A DNA stretch of 64,000 bases, from the NCBI GenBank assembly GCA_018434325.1, contig JAHDPO010000018.1, forward strand, positions 1-64,000, written 5' to 3'. The DNA is from Clostridia bacterium. Lineage in GTDB: Bacteria > Bacillota > Peptococcia > DRI-13 > UBA5745. The notes beneath the pieces were generated by a model, which saw only the letters and a program-made list of their open reading frames with translations, was not told where the DNA came from and made no database searches. This document shows, piece by piece, positions 8,302-16,335 of this stretch (positions are counted from its first letter, which is position 1; each line of letters opens with the position of its first letter). The position numbers and the translations under genes are program-made.

Positions 8302-8370
8302 ATGAATAACAATGAAACAACAAGTAAAGAAAACCTATTTGGAACGGGTAAACTTATTAGGGATAAATAG
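8302..8370 (+). pseudogene. Truncated duplicate of the 5' end of the lincosamide nucleotidyltransferase gene
   Basis: Bases 8302-8340 are identical to the first 39 bases of the gene at 9453 (MNNNETTSKENLF), and the preceding 15-20 bases are similar. The frame then diverges to GTGKLIRDK and a stop. The two copies flank the APH gene, consistent with a duplication or recombination event that inserted it. Confidence 0.8.
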
Positions 8371-8404
8371 AAACTTATCATACAATTAAAACGAGGTATT
8401 TACA

Positions 8405-9361
8405 ATGTATAACAGTATGGAACAAATGCTTTATAATGAATATGGAATACAAGTGCAGTCATTACAGCAGATTCCTGCGGGCTGGTCAGCATCTGCATGG
8501 AAAGTTCATTCTGAGTGTGGCGATTATTTTTTGAAAGTTTATGACAAGCATAAGCCCTCCACAAGAAACTGGATTGCGCGAATCGACAGCTATATGCCGG
8601 TCGTTCTGTGGTTACATGAGAACACAAAACTTCAAAAGAAAATGACCGCACCGATTCTAACCAGAGATAGAACTTATAAAAAGGAAGATTCATCTTTTTT
8701 ATACATGGTATTTCCCTTTATAGAAGGCTCAACCATATGCGATGAAAAATTGAAGCCGGAGCAAATACGGGAAGTTGCGCAAATAATTTCCAAACTGCAT
8801 TTTCATGGTGCTGAAATACCTGCATCGACAAACAGCTTAATTGAAACCTTTGATGTTTCATTTTGTACGACTTTGTCCAATCGGCTTGGGAATATACATG
8901 CTTCCGCTTCCTTACAAGAGGTACTAAAACCCTATATGACATTACTTGCCCAAGCGACAGAATCGCTTCAAAGCATGGGTCTCTTACTGCAAAATTCTAA
9001 AATGCGTTATGTCATGTGCCATACAGATCTTCACGGCTGGAATCTGATACAATCTAAAAACCTTATCCTTATTGATTGGGAGGGATTGAAGCTTGCACCT
9101 GTTGAAGCCGACCTCTTTTCATTTACCGGAACATTCTTTTTTGATTACGCATGGGAGGATTTCATGTCCATTTACCAAACCACACACAAGGACTATCAGA
9201 TTAATGTCGAGGCGATGCGTTTTTACAGGCTGCGGCGCAGATTGGAAGATATCCATGAGTTTGTCGAAAGCATCCTGTTTGACAAGCTCACACAGGATGA
9301 TATGAACCAATCACTTCGTTATCTCAAACAAGAATGTGAATTACTGCATGTCATGTGTTGA
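8405..9361 (+). CDS. Aminoglycoside phosphotransferase family protein, APH(9)-like
   Basis: A 318-residue kinase-fold protein that would transfer phosphate from ATP to an aminoglycoside or similar small molecule. The N-lobe starts GWSASAWKVH with the Lys of YFLKVY. The catalytic loop is CHTDLHGWNLI, equivalent to HGDLHxxN, and the metal-binding motif is LIDWEGLKLAP. The overall pattern and length resemble the spectinomycin kinase APH(9)-Ia more than APH(3'). The start ATG has GAGGT upstream. It is bracketed by two copies of the lnu 5' end. The substrate is an inference from similarity; other small alcohols are possible. Confidence 0.8.
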   Translation: MYNSMEQMLYNEYGIQVQSLQQIPAGWSASAWKVHSECGDYFLKVYDKHKPSTRNWIARIDSYMPVVLWLHENTKLQKKMTAPILTRDRTYKKEDSSFLYMVFPFIEGSTICDEKLKPEQIREVAQIISKLHFHGAEIPASTNSLIETFDVSFCTTLSNRLGNIHASASLQEVLKPYMTLLAQATESLQSMGLLLQNSKMRYVMCHTDLHGWNLIQSKNLILIDWEGLKLAPVEADLFSFTGTFFFDYAWEDFMSIYQTTHKDYQINVEAMRFYRLRRRLEDIHEFVESILFDKLTQDDMNQSLRYLKQECELLHVMC

Positions 9362-9452
9362 AAAGAACAGCTTACCTTACAAATGCCTATTTATATGTAG
9401 GTTTTGTATGCCTAAAATTAACAATAAAAAAACCTTTGGGAAAGGAGATTTT

Positions 9453-10451
9453 ATGAATAACAATGAAACAACAAGTAAAGAAAACCTATTTGATGTTTTA
9501 AATCTGTTAGAAGATTTAAATATAAAATATTGGATTGATGGTGGTTGGGGTGTTGATATCCTGACCGAAAAGCAAAATAGGGATCATAGAGATATAGACG
9601 TTGATTTCGATGGGGAATCTGAGGAAACCTTATTGGCTGCACTAAAAGATAAGGGATATAAAATCACGACTGATTGGAGTCCTGCACGCATTGAGCTGCA
9701 TCACCCGGAACTTGGCTATATAGATATACACCCTTTAATAATAGATGAAGATGGAAGTGCCAGGCAGGCTGATCTGCAAGGCGGCTGGTATCATTTTGAA
9801 GCAAAATGGTTTTCTTCTTCAATATTTGAAGGTAGAGTGATTCCATGTATTTCGGCAGAGGCTCAGAAAATTTTTCATAGTGGATATGAATTGAGAGAAG
9901 TTGATCATATCGATCTGAAAAATCTTGAAGCGCTGAAGAGAGCAATCTATTTAATCACCGGGGTTATGGCGTCCGGAAAATCTACAGTCGCTCAATTGCT
10001 TGCCTTAAAAATGGAAAAAGGAGTGCATCTGCGGGGCGATATATTTCGTAAAATGATTGTTGCCGGACGGGCTGACATGTCCGTACAGCCCTCCGAAGAA
10101 GCTATCCGACAACTGCATCTGCGTTACCGCTTGGCAGCTGAAACGGCAAAAACCTATTATGACAGCGGTTTTTCCGTTGTTTTGCAGGACAATTATTACG
10201 GTGAGGAACTGCCCCGCATGTTGAAGATGCTAGAGAATTACCCTGTTCATGTAACAGTGTTGTGTCCGGATGTGGAGACAGTAAAAAGGCGTGAAAAGAT
10301 GCGAGGGAAAACTGGCTATACCGGTTTTTCACTAGAAGCTCTGCATGCGGATTTCATGAGAAAAACCCCAAGACTCGGATTCTGGCTGGACAACTCAGAG
10401 CTGACGCCGGAACAATCCGCTCGGGATATTCTATTGCACTTCGGTGAATAA
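9453..10451 (+). CDS. Lincosamide nucleotidyltransferase (Lnu) fused to an AAA_33 P-loop kinase
   Basis: A 332-residue two-domain protein. Residues 1-163 are a complete Lnu(A/C)-type nucleotidyltransferase: WIDGGWGVDIL (27-37), the metal-binding RDIDVDFD (46-53), and a third acidic site in LGYIDIHP. This family adenylylates lincosamides. Residues 164-332 are a P-loop kinase with GVMASGKST (170-178), HLRGDIFRKM and REKMRGKTGY. That part resembles chloramphenicol phosphotransferase-like or gluconate-kinase-like AAA_33 proteins that normally start at the IYLITG segment. The junction has no stop or internal ATG, so this is a true in-frame fusion. The start ATG at 9453 has AAAGGAG 6-7 bp upstream. 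The kinase substrate is unknown. Confidence 0.85.
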   Translation: MNNNETTSKENLFDVLNLLEDLNIKYWIDGGWGVDILTEKQNRDHRDIDVDFDGESEETLLAALKDKGYKITTDWSPARIELHHPELGYIDIHPLIIDEDGSARQADLQGGWYHFEAKWFSSSIFEGRVIPCISAEAQKIFHSGYELREVDHIDLKNLEALKRAIYLITGVMASGKSTVAQLLALKMEKGVHLRGDIFRKMIVAGRADMSVQPSEEAIRQLHLRYRLAAETAKTYYDSGFSVVLQDNYYGEELPRMLKMLENYPVHVTVLCPDVETVKRREKMRGKTGYTGFSLEALHADFMRKTPRLGFWLDNSELTPEQSARDILLHFGE

Positions 10452-10517
10452 CGGTGAATAAGTCACATTAGATTGAACACTATTGATAATTTTAATGTCC
10501 GAAAGGGAGTAACATAA

Positions 10518-10991
10518 ATGAATAATATACTGATTGTTTATTATTCACTTTTTCATAATACGGCGAATTTAGCATTGGAAATAGCAGTACAAACAGGTGG
10601 AACATTAAGAGAATTGATTCCCGATACGAATTATTCCTTTGAATATAATACTGCTGCTAAAGAAGTAAGAAATCAGATTTCTCGAGGCTTTTGTCCAAAA
10701 TTAATATCTGGAAATGAATCAATAGACGATTATCAAGCAATATTTATAGGATCACCCAACTGGTTCAAAACTTTAGCTCCGCCAGTTATGAGTTTCCTTA
10801 GACTGAATGATTTTACGGGTAAAACAATCATACCCTTTTGCACACACGGTGGTGGAGGATTCGGCCAAATTGCAAATGATATAGCAAAAGAGTGCCCGAA
10901 GTCGAAAATACTACCCGGTATTGCTGTAACTGGTACTGTCACATCGGAAGAAGTCACGAATTGGCTTAAGATGATAGAATATGAATTATAA
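10518..10991 (+). CDS. Flavodoxin family protein
   Basis: A 157-residue short-chain flavodoxin-like protein. The FMN phosphate loop is YYSLFHNTANLA at residues 8-19. GSPNWFKTLAPPV is the conserved loop near the isoalloxazine ring, and CTHGGGGFG is the third FMN contact. Proteins of this clostridial type bind FMN and act as small electron carriers or NAD(P)H-dependent reductases in the cytosol. A good RBS (AAAGGGAG) precedes the ATG. It lies between two drug-modification genes with no obvious functional link. Confidence 0.85.
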   Translation: MNNILIVYYSLFHNTANLALEIAVQTGGTLRELIPDTNYSFEYNTAAKEVRNQISRGFCPKLISGNESIDDYQAIFIGSPNWFKTLAPPVMSFLRLNDFTGKTIIPFCTHGGGGFGQIANDIAKECPKSKILPGIAVTGTVTSEEVTNWLKMIEYEL

Positions 10992-11017
10992 AATCCCGTT
11001 TCAAGGAGGAATCCTGT

Positions 11018-11653
11018 ATGCAGTATGGTCCCGACCCAAACGCCATTTATCCAAATGAAAAGATAAAGAGCGTATGCTACATCAAGAATATTATCACCCG
11101 CCCTAATATCATCGTCGGCGATTACACGTATTACGACGACAATAACGGAGCGGGGCGGTTTGAAGAGCACGTGACGCATCATTACGAGTTTTTAGGCGAC
11201 AAACTCATAATCGGAAAATTCTGCGCCATTGCCAAAGGTATCGAGTTTGTAATGAACGGTGCCAATCACAGGATGTGCAGTATCACCACATACCCATTTA
11301 ACATCATGGGCCACGGTTGGGAAAAGGTGACACCGACGCTGGAAGAACTACCGTTCAAAGGTGATACCGTTGTCGGAAATGATGTGTGGATTGGGCAGAG
11401 TGTCACGATTATGCCCGGAGTGCATATTGGGGATGGGGCGATCATTGCAGCTAATTCCGTTGTAACAAAGGACATACCGCCTTATCATATCGCCGGAGGC
11501 AATCCAATCAGAATCATTCGGAAGCGGTTTGATGACGACCTCATCCGCTATCTGCTGGAATTGAAGTGGTGGGATTGGTCTGCTCAAAAGGTTTTCGAGA
11601 ATCTTGAAATCCTATGCAGTGATGATCTGACAAAAATAAAGGAAATCAAGTAA
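11018..11653 (+). CDS. Vat-like streptogramin A / xenobiotic O-acetyltransferase
   Basis: A 211-residue left-handed beta-helix acetyltransferase. The pattern IIVGDYTYYDD, then KFCAIAKGIEFVMNGANHRM, and the hexapeptide-repeat core VGNDVWIGQSVTIMPGVHIG with PPYHIAGGNP is that of the Vat/XAT family. These enzymes acetylate virginiamycin M-type antibiotics or chloramphenicol using acetyl-CoA; the catalytic His is likely the one in GANH. The length matches Vat enzymes (about 210-220). The start ATG follows CAAGGAGG. Chromosomal xenobiotic acetyltransferases look alike, so streptogramin activity is inferred from the resistance context. Confidence 0.83.
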   Translation: MQYGPDPNAIYPNEKIKSVCYIKNIITRPNIIVGDYTYYDDNNGAGRFEEHVTHHYEFLGDKLIIGKFCAIAKGIEFVMNGANHRMCSITTYPFNIMGHGWEKVTPTLEELPFKGDTVVGNDVWIGQSVTIMPGVHIGDGAIIAANSVVTKDIPPYHIAGGNPIRIIRKRFDDDLIRYLLELKWWDWSAQKVFENLEILCSDDLTKIKEIK

Positions 11654-11702
11654 CCTGTTATGATAGCGCAATAAATCACACTTTTTAGGAGATAATTCAA
11701 TC

Positions 11703-12068
11703 ATGGATATAAAGAAGATTACGGCTAACGGCAATGAAATAGCTATTGTAAACAGCGATGAGGTTTGTATTTCAGATGTGCAGTCCGCACTGGATTTCAT
11801 GATGTCTGTAAATTATGAAACAGGAAGCCATTCCATTATATTGAACAAAGATGCGTTGACCCCGGACTTTTTTGTTTTGAGTACGAGGATTGCCGGTGAA
11901 ATTTTACAAAAGTTTATCAATTACCAGTTTAAGTTTGCGATTGTTGGCGACTTTTCCGGCTATACAAGCAAGCCGCTGAAAGATTTTATATATGAAAGCA
12001 ATAAAGGAAGAGATATCTTCTTTGTGTCTTCCGAAGAAGATGCTATTGAGAAATTGAGCAGAACATAA
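11703..12068 (+). CDS. DUF4180 domain protein
   Basis: A 121-residue cytosolic protein matching DUF4180, with the typical ALDFMMSVNYETGSHSIIL block, DALTPDFFVLSTRIAGEIL, and FAIVGDFSGYTSKPLKDFI. The family has a STAS-like alternating alpha/beta pattern. Its function is unknown to me. AGGAGATAATT precedes the ATG. The gene lies between the acetyltransferase and the regulated efflux gene as an independent unit. Confidence 0.8.
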   Translation: MDIKKITANGNEIAIVNSDEVCISDVQSALDFMMSVNYETGSHSIILNKDALTPDFFVLSTRIAGEILQKFINYQFKFAIVGDFSGYTSKPLKDFIYESNKGRDIFFVSSEEDAIEKLSRT

Positions 12069-12081
12069 TCCGTTTCATATC

Positions 12082-12110
12082 TTGAGGTTGCAGTTAAATT
12101 ATAGTATAAT
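12082..12110 (+). promoter_or_regulatory. Promoter of the third Mef-like gene
   Basis: TTGAGG at 12082-12087 and TATAAT at 12105-12110 are separated by exactly 17 bp, a good sigma-A promoter. Transcription would start about 15-20 bp ahead of the leader hexapeptide. Confidence 0.7.
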
Positions 12111-12134
12111 TTAAAGTGAAAGCGGGGTAGAAAT

Positions 12135-12155
12135 ATGTATTTGATATTCATGTAA
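12135..12155 (+). CDS. Leader peptide MYLIFM
   Basis: A six-codon frame, ATG TAT TTG ATA TTC ATG TAA, encodes MYLIFM. As I recall, this is identical to MsrDL, the regulatory leader peptide of the macrolide-resistance gene msr(D), on which the ribosome stalls in the presence of macrolides with a cladinose sugar. It lies just downstream of a strong promoter and upstream of a terminator and a sequestered RBS. A weak purine-rich site (AGCGGGG) precedes it. Drug-dependent stalling here is inferred from the identity. Confidence 0.75.
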   Translation: MYLIFM

Positions 12156-12162
12156 TTTAGTT

Positions 12163-12320
12163 TTTAAGCACTGCCCTTTTTAGGGTTTATTTGTTGTGCT
12201 TAAAGACATATTTACATGAGTATATCCTCGCTTTTGAAGATCTCCTTGTAAAATTATGTCTTTCTGCACGAACAACGCCTTAGGCAGTTGTTCGTTTTTA
12301 ATTTTATATAAGGAGATTTC
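12163..12320 (+). promoter_or_regulatory. Attenuator: leader hairpin, terminator and RBS-sequestering stem
   Basis: Three nested structures are visible. TTTAAGCAC (12163-12171) pairs perfectly with GTGCTTAAA (12196-12204). ACGAACAAC (12269-12277) pairs with GTTGTTCGT (12287-12295) and is followed by TTTTT, an intrinsic terminator. The segment gaagatctccttgtaaaatt (about 12235-12254) is nearly complementary to 12300-12320, which contains the AAGGAG ribosome-binding site of the efflux gene. This arrangement can block both read-through and translation until ribosome stalling on MYLIFM refolds the RNA. Confidence 0.72.
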
Positions 12321-12324
12321 TATA

Positions 12325-13554
12325 ATGAACAGAATAAAGAATTGGAAGAAACAATTTGCTGTAATATACACAGGGCAGGCTTTTTCAATCTTGGGTTCTG
12401 CCGCAGTGCAGTTCGCTGTTATCTGGTGGCTGACCATCCAGACTGAATCCGCAATAACCTTGACGATTGCATCCTTAGTTGCCTTTCTCCCCAATATGTT
12501 AATCGGACCCTTTGCCGGTGTGTGGATCGACCGATACAACCGCCGAACAGTAATGATTTTAGCTGACGGTCTGGTAGCTGTATCCAGCATCATCCTTGGC
12601 GCAGCATTTTTACTTGTGGAAACACCCCCTATTTGGTTTATCTACATTGTTTTATTTTTGCGTGGATTGGGGAATACCTTTCACGGTCCAGCTATGCAAG
12701 CGGCAATACCCATGTTTGTGCCAGCAGATATGTTGACCAAAGCAGGGGGCTGGGGAAATATGATCCAATCAATATCCAACATGATGGGGCCTGTGCTGGG
12801 TGCTGCGCTTATGTCATTTCTACCTATTTCCTCCATTATGATTGTGGATATACTGGGAGCCGCTTTTGCGATAGTTTGCCTCCTATTTGTTATAATTCCA
12901 GATATTCCGCAAACCAATGAGAAGATGAGTGTATTGTCTGACATGAAGCAGGGCTTTATCGCAATGAAAGCAAATAAGCCTTTAATGGCTGTGTTTTCCC
13001 CCATGCTGCTGATGACCATACTTTATATGCCCTTAGGTTCTCTGTTCCCTCTGCTGGTACGCAACCACTTTATGGGCGAAGCATGGCACAATAGCATTGT
13101 GGAATTTGTCTTTGCAGGCGGATTGCTTCTTTCATCTTTGGTTATTGGTGTATGGGGCGGCATGAAAAGGAGGTTTTTCATGGCATCCTTAGCTATTGGC
13201 TTAATGGGTCTGTCTACACTGATTAGCGGAGCGTTACCGACAAGCGGTTTTTGGATATTTGCTATATGCTGCTTCTTCTTGGGTGCCTCTGGCACATTTA
13301 TGAATGTTCCAGTTATGGCCTATGTTCAAGAAAGCATTGCACCTGAAATGATGGGCAAGGTGTTTTCCCTTTTGATGACCGCCATGACTCTTTCTATGCC
13401 GATAGGCTTACTTGTTGCGGGTCCGGTTGTTGAGGTGATAGGTGTAAACACATGGTTTTTCTGGTCAGGTGTTGTACTGATGGCAGATGCTATTCTCTGC
13501 CGCCTTTTGACACGACGCTATGACAAAGTAACAATGAAACCGCAAGTGGACTGA
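12325..13554 (+). CDS. MFS drug efflux transporter, Mef-like (paralogue 3), leader-regulated
   Basis: A 409-residue DHA3-type transporter: GQAFSILGSAAVQFAVIWW in helix 1, GVWIDRYNRR after helix 2, and AAIPMFVPADMLTKAGGW before helix 5. It is the paralogue closest in motif style to classical Mef (FHGPAMQAAIP). It should export macrolides or a related drug through the membrane. The start is the ATG at 12325, 8 bp after AAGGAG; an open frame extending upstream to 12256 runs through the terminator hairpin and is not the start. Expression is probably induced by drug through the MYLIFM leader. No msr-type ABC-F gene follows, unlike classical mef-msr operons. Confidence 0.87.
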   Translation: MNRIKNWKKQFAVIYTGQAFSILGSAAVQFAVIWWLTIQTESAITLTIASLVAFLPNMLIGPFAGVWIDRYNRRTVMILADGLVAVSSIILGAAFLLVETPPIWFIYIVLFLRGLGNTFHGPAMQAAIPMFVPADMLTKAGGWGNMIQSISNMMGPVLGAALMSFLPISSIMIVDILGAAFAIVCLLFVIIPDIPQTNEKMSVLSDMKQGFIAMKANKPLMAVFSPMLLMTILYMPLGSLFPLLVRNHFMGEAWHNSIVEFVFAGGLLLSSLVIGVWGGMKRRFFMASLAIGLMGLSTLISGALPTSGFWIFAICCFFLGASGTFMNVPVMAYVQESIAPEMMGKVFSLLMTAMTLSMPIGLLVAGPVVEVIGVNTWFFWSGVVLMADAILCRLLTRRYDKVTMKPQVD

Positions 13555-13698
13555 AAAAAGGACAGGGTTGATGATAATTTGGAGTGGTGGGCTTCTGGGA
13601 GTTCAAAACAAAGTGCTCAAAGTTGCTGGGTTCACAGCATTTAACAGTATTAATCTCAGGTTATAATAATCTTTCTAATATAGTAAAGGAGAATATCT

Positions 13699-14562
13699 AT
13701 GACACCTAATAGTGAAAATAAACGAGTATGGTTTATTACCGGAGCAAGCAAGGGGCTTGGCTATGCTTTTACATGCGCCGCCTTGAAAGCCGGGGATAAA
13801 GTTGTTGCAGTCGCAAGGACGATTGATAATTTGGCGAAACTAAAAGAAACATATCCAGAAACCTTGCTTCCATTAAGCCTCGATGTTACAGATAAGGAGG
13901 CTGTTTTTTCTACGGTTGAAACAGCAGTTAAACATTTCGGCAGGCTTGATATTGTTGTTAATAATGCGGGTATCATGACTTTGGGTATGATTGAAGAACT
14001 AAACGAATCCGATGCTCGGAAACTAATGGACACAAACTTTTTTGGAGCTCTTTGGGTTTGTCAGGCAGTGATGCCCTATTTGAGGTCGCAGCGTTCTGGA
14101 CATATCATACAGATTACAAGCATTGGCGCTATTATCTCGGGTCCGATGTCTGGTATTTACAGTGCAAGTAAATTTGCGCTGGAAGGAATGAGTGAAGCCT
14201 TAGCAAAAGAAGCGGAACATTTCGGAGTGAAACTCACTATGGTGGAACCAGGAGGATATTGGACAGACTTATACACTTCGATGAGTTACAGCAATCCATT
14301 AGATTCATACGGTACACTTTGCGATGAGCTGGCGAAACAGTATTCCGAAGATTCGGTCGATAGTGATCCTTCCTTGGCAGCGGAAGCCCTTATGAAATTA
14401 GTAGCCAGCAATAATCCGCCTTTGAGGCTTATCCTTGGCAGCATGGTATACGATTTGGCGATGGATACCTTAAAAGCACGGATGGTTACTTGGGAAGACT
14501 GGGAAGCTGTTAGCCGTGCATCAGAAAAGGCTATTCCTGCACCGGAGAGATATGGAGTATAA
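13699..14562 (+). CDS. Short-chain dehydrogenase/reductase
   Basis: A 287-residue classical SDR oxidoreductase. TGASKGLG (residues 15-22) binds NAD(P), NNAG stabilises the central sheet, ITSIGA supplies the catalytic Ser, and YSASK gives the catalytic Tyr and Lys. The Arg in VARTIDN after strand 2 favours NADPH. Similar proteins are common stand-alone genes in Firmicutes with unknown carbonyl substrates. AAAGGAG precedes the ATG. It is followed after 37 bp by grpB-like and acetyltransferase genes on the same strand. Confidence 0.88.
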   Translation: MTPNSENKRVWFITGASKGLGYAFTCAALKAGDKVVAVARTIDNLAKLKETYPETLLPLSLDVTDKEAVFSTVETAVKHFGRLDIVVNNAGIMTLGMIEELNESDARKLMDTNFFGALWVCQAVMPYLRSQRSGHIIQITSIGAIISGPMSGIYSASKFALEGMSEALAKEAEHFGVKLTMVEPGGYWTDLYTSMSYSNPLDSYGTLCDELAKQYSEDSVDSDPSLAAEALMKLVASNNPPLRLILGSMVYDLAMDTLKARMVTWEDWEAVSRASEKAIPAPERYGV

Positions 14563-14599
14563 TACCAAACAGGGGTTTTGAGGCAAGGACGAAACTATC

Positions 14600-15136
14600 A
14601 TGAAAATTGAAATTATGGAATATAACCCGGATTGGACAAAGAATTTTGAAGAAGAGAAAATAAAATTGCTCCGTTTTTTCGGTTCTCATGCCGTAGCCAT
14701 TGAACATATCGGAAGCACGGCGATACCCAATCAACGGGCGAAACCGGTTATAGATATATTTATTGGCGTTTCGCCTTTTGCGGAACTAACCTTTTATCAG
14801 CGCATTTTTAATGCAAAGGAGTATCACCACACTCCGACAGATATGACAAGCAGATATTTGTTTGCAAAATATACAAATGAAGTTTGGACCCATAATCTTC
14901 ATGTTTTACCGTACAACGATGGTTTTTATCTGCGCAACGAATTTCTGCTCAGGGATTATTTAAGGGAGCATCCCAAATTGGCCGATGAATATGGAGAAGT
15001 AAAAGAGAGAGCCGCCATGGAAAATGGCAGTACCATGGAGGCATATACACGCGCAAAGACAGAATTTATTCAAAAGGTAATCGATGCGGCAAGGAAGGAA
15101 AAAGGCTTGCCCTTGCAAAGCGTTTGGGAAAGTTAG
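14600..15136 (+). CDS. GrpB family (UPF0157) nucleotidyltransferase-fold protein
   Basis: A 178-residue GrpB/UPF0157 protein. The family signature is AIEHIGSTAIPNQRAKPVID, a polymerase-beta-like nucleotidyltransferase core with the acidic residues of VIDIFIGV. HNLHVLPYNDGFYLRNEFLLRD is also typical. The activity of stand-alone GrpB proteins is not established; some are linked to aminoglycoside or CoA chemistry only by fold. It probably shares a transcript with the SDR gene upstream and the GNAT gene 12 bp downstream. Confidence 0.82.
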   Translation: MKIEIMEYNPDWTKNFEEEKIKLLRFFGSHAVAIEHIGSTAIPNQRAKPVIDIFIGVSPFAELTFYQRIFNAKEYHHTPTDMTSRYLFAKYTNEVWTHNLHVLPYNDGFYLRNEFLLRDYLREHPKLADEYGEVKERAAMENGSTMEAYTRAKTEFIQKVIDAARKEKGLPLQSVWES

Positions 15137-15148
15137 GGTGATTTACAG

Positions 15149-15679
15149 TTGGATATCATGATACGGAAAGAAACGGGAAAAGACTATAAACTTACGGAAG
15201 CTGTTGTAGAAAAGGCATTTCAGAATGAAGAACACAGTGACCACAGGGAACAATTTTTGGTCGCCAGATTGCGAAAAAGCGATGTGTTTGTCCCTGAACT
15301 CAGCCTTGTCGCCGAAAGGAACAAGGCAATCGTCGGGCATCTTATGCTAACAAAGCTGCTTATTAAAAATGACGGGCAGAATTACGAAGCATTGGCATTG
15401 GCTCCGGTTTCGGTCTTGCCTGAATACCAGAACCAGGGTATCGGCAGCCAATTGATTATTCATGGGTTGAAGAAATCAAAGGAAATGGGCTTCAAATCAA
15501 TCGTTGTTCTCGGACATGAAGCCTACTATCCTCGATTTGGATTTAAGCCCGCAAGTACATGGGGAATTAAAGCACCATTTGATGTGCCAGATGAATCGTT
15601 TATGGCGTTGGAACTTGAAGATGGAATCCTTGGTGATGTTTCGGGAACCGTGGTTTATTGCAAAGAGTTTTTTGAATAA
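15149..15679 (+). CDS. GNAT family N-acetyltransferase (YhbS-like)
   Basis: A 176-residue GNAT acetyltransferase. The acetyl-CoA pyrophosphate loop is YQNQGIGSQL, and LAPVSVLPE precedes it as strand 4. The YPRFGFKPAS motif near residue 130 is typical of the YhbS-like group. The substrate is unknown. I take the TTG at 15149, which lies 8 bp after AGGGTGA; an ATG three codons later is the alternative. It sits 12 bp after the GrpB-family gene. Confidence 0.82.
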   Translation: MDIMIRKETGKDYKLTEAVVEKAFQNEEHSDHREQFLVARLRKSDVFVPELSLVAERNKAIVGHLMLTKLLIKNDGQNYEALALAPVSVLPEYQNQGIGSQLIIHGLKKSKEMGFKSIVVLGHEAYYPRFGFKPASTWGIKAPFDVPDESFMALELEDGILGDVSGTVVYCKEFFE

Positions 15680-15725
15680 TATATAACATTGAGAATTGCA
15701 AAATTACCATGCGGAGGTAAAGCAA

Positions 15726-15755
15726 ATGGCTAAAGCATATGACATACAGAATTAA
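15726..15755 (+). pseudogene. Nine-codon stump with intact RBS
   Basis: A strong site (GCGGAGGTAAAGCAA) precedes ATG GCT AAA GCA and a frame of only nine codons (MAKAYDIQN). This looks like the beginning of a gene whose body has been deleted. I cannot name the family. Confidence 0.3.
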
Positions 15756-15786
15756 AACACCTATGAGGTATCAATGGAGGTAATCA

Positions 15787-16281
15787 ATGTTTAAAGAGAA
15801 AATTATCAGAGAGATGAAAGTAGTTTTCAAAGAAATTCCTTTCGGCATAGATCATACTCTCAAAGTTTTGCAAAACGCAGAAGATATTATGAAAGGTGAA
15901 AATATCGGAGATCAAGAAAAAGAACTAATCTGTATTGTTGCTATACTACATGATATTGGTGCCGTTGAAGCACAAAAAAAGTACGGCTCAATTGACGGTG
16001 TCTATCAAGAAAAAGAAGGACCAGCAGTAGCCAGAGAAATATTACAAAAGGTAGGCTATGGCAAAAATATCGATCGAATATGCTTTATAATAGGCAATCA
16101 TCATACTCCATCTAAAATTGATGGACTTGATTTTCAAATACAATGGGAAGCTGATTTGCTTGAAAATTTAACGGTTATGGATAAAGAAAAAGAACAGGAA
16201 AAGATAAAAAAATGCATCAATGATAATTTTAAAACAGCTACTGGAAAAATGATAGCCTATGAACGTTTTACTTTATATTAG
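15787..16281 (+). CDS. HD domain metal-dependent phosphohydrolase
   Basis: A 164-residue HD-domain protein. His of DHTLKVL, the HD pair in ILHDIGA, the HH of GNHHTPS and the Asp of EADLLEN give the complete HD metal-binding set. Such proteins hydrolyse phosphate esters, often of nucleotides. It is AT-rich and Lys-rich, unlike the ICE backbone. TGGAGGT precedes the ATG. The substrate is unknown. Confidence 0.83.
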   Translation: MFKEKIIREMKVVFKEIPFGIDHTLKVLQNAEDIMKGENIGDQEKELICIVAILHDIGAVEAQKKYGSIDGVYQEKEGPAVAREILQKVGYGKNIDRICFIIGNHHTPSKIDGLDFQIQWEADLLENLTVMDKEKEQEKIKKCINDNFKTATGKMIAYERFTLY

Positions 16282-16335
16282 AATTTGTCGGATAGCTTGG
16301 ATTTTAAATTATTTATATAACAGGAGGTTGCGAGA

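Noticed and set aside
9336-9452. Upstream extension of the lnu fusion by 39 codons
   Set aside because: It overlaps the APH 3' end, and the ATG at 9453 has a strong RBS and matches the Lnu family start.
12256-12324. Upstream in-frame extension of the third efflux gene (MSFCTNNALG...)
   Set aside because: It passes through the terminator hairpin and lacks an RBS; the ATG at 12325 has AAGGAG at the right distance.
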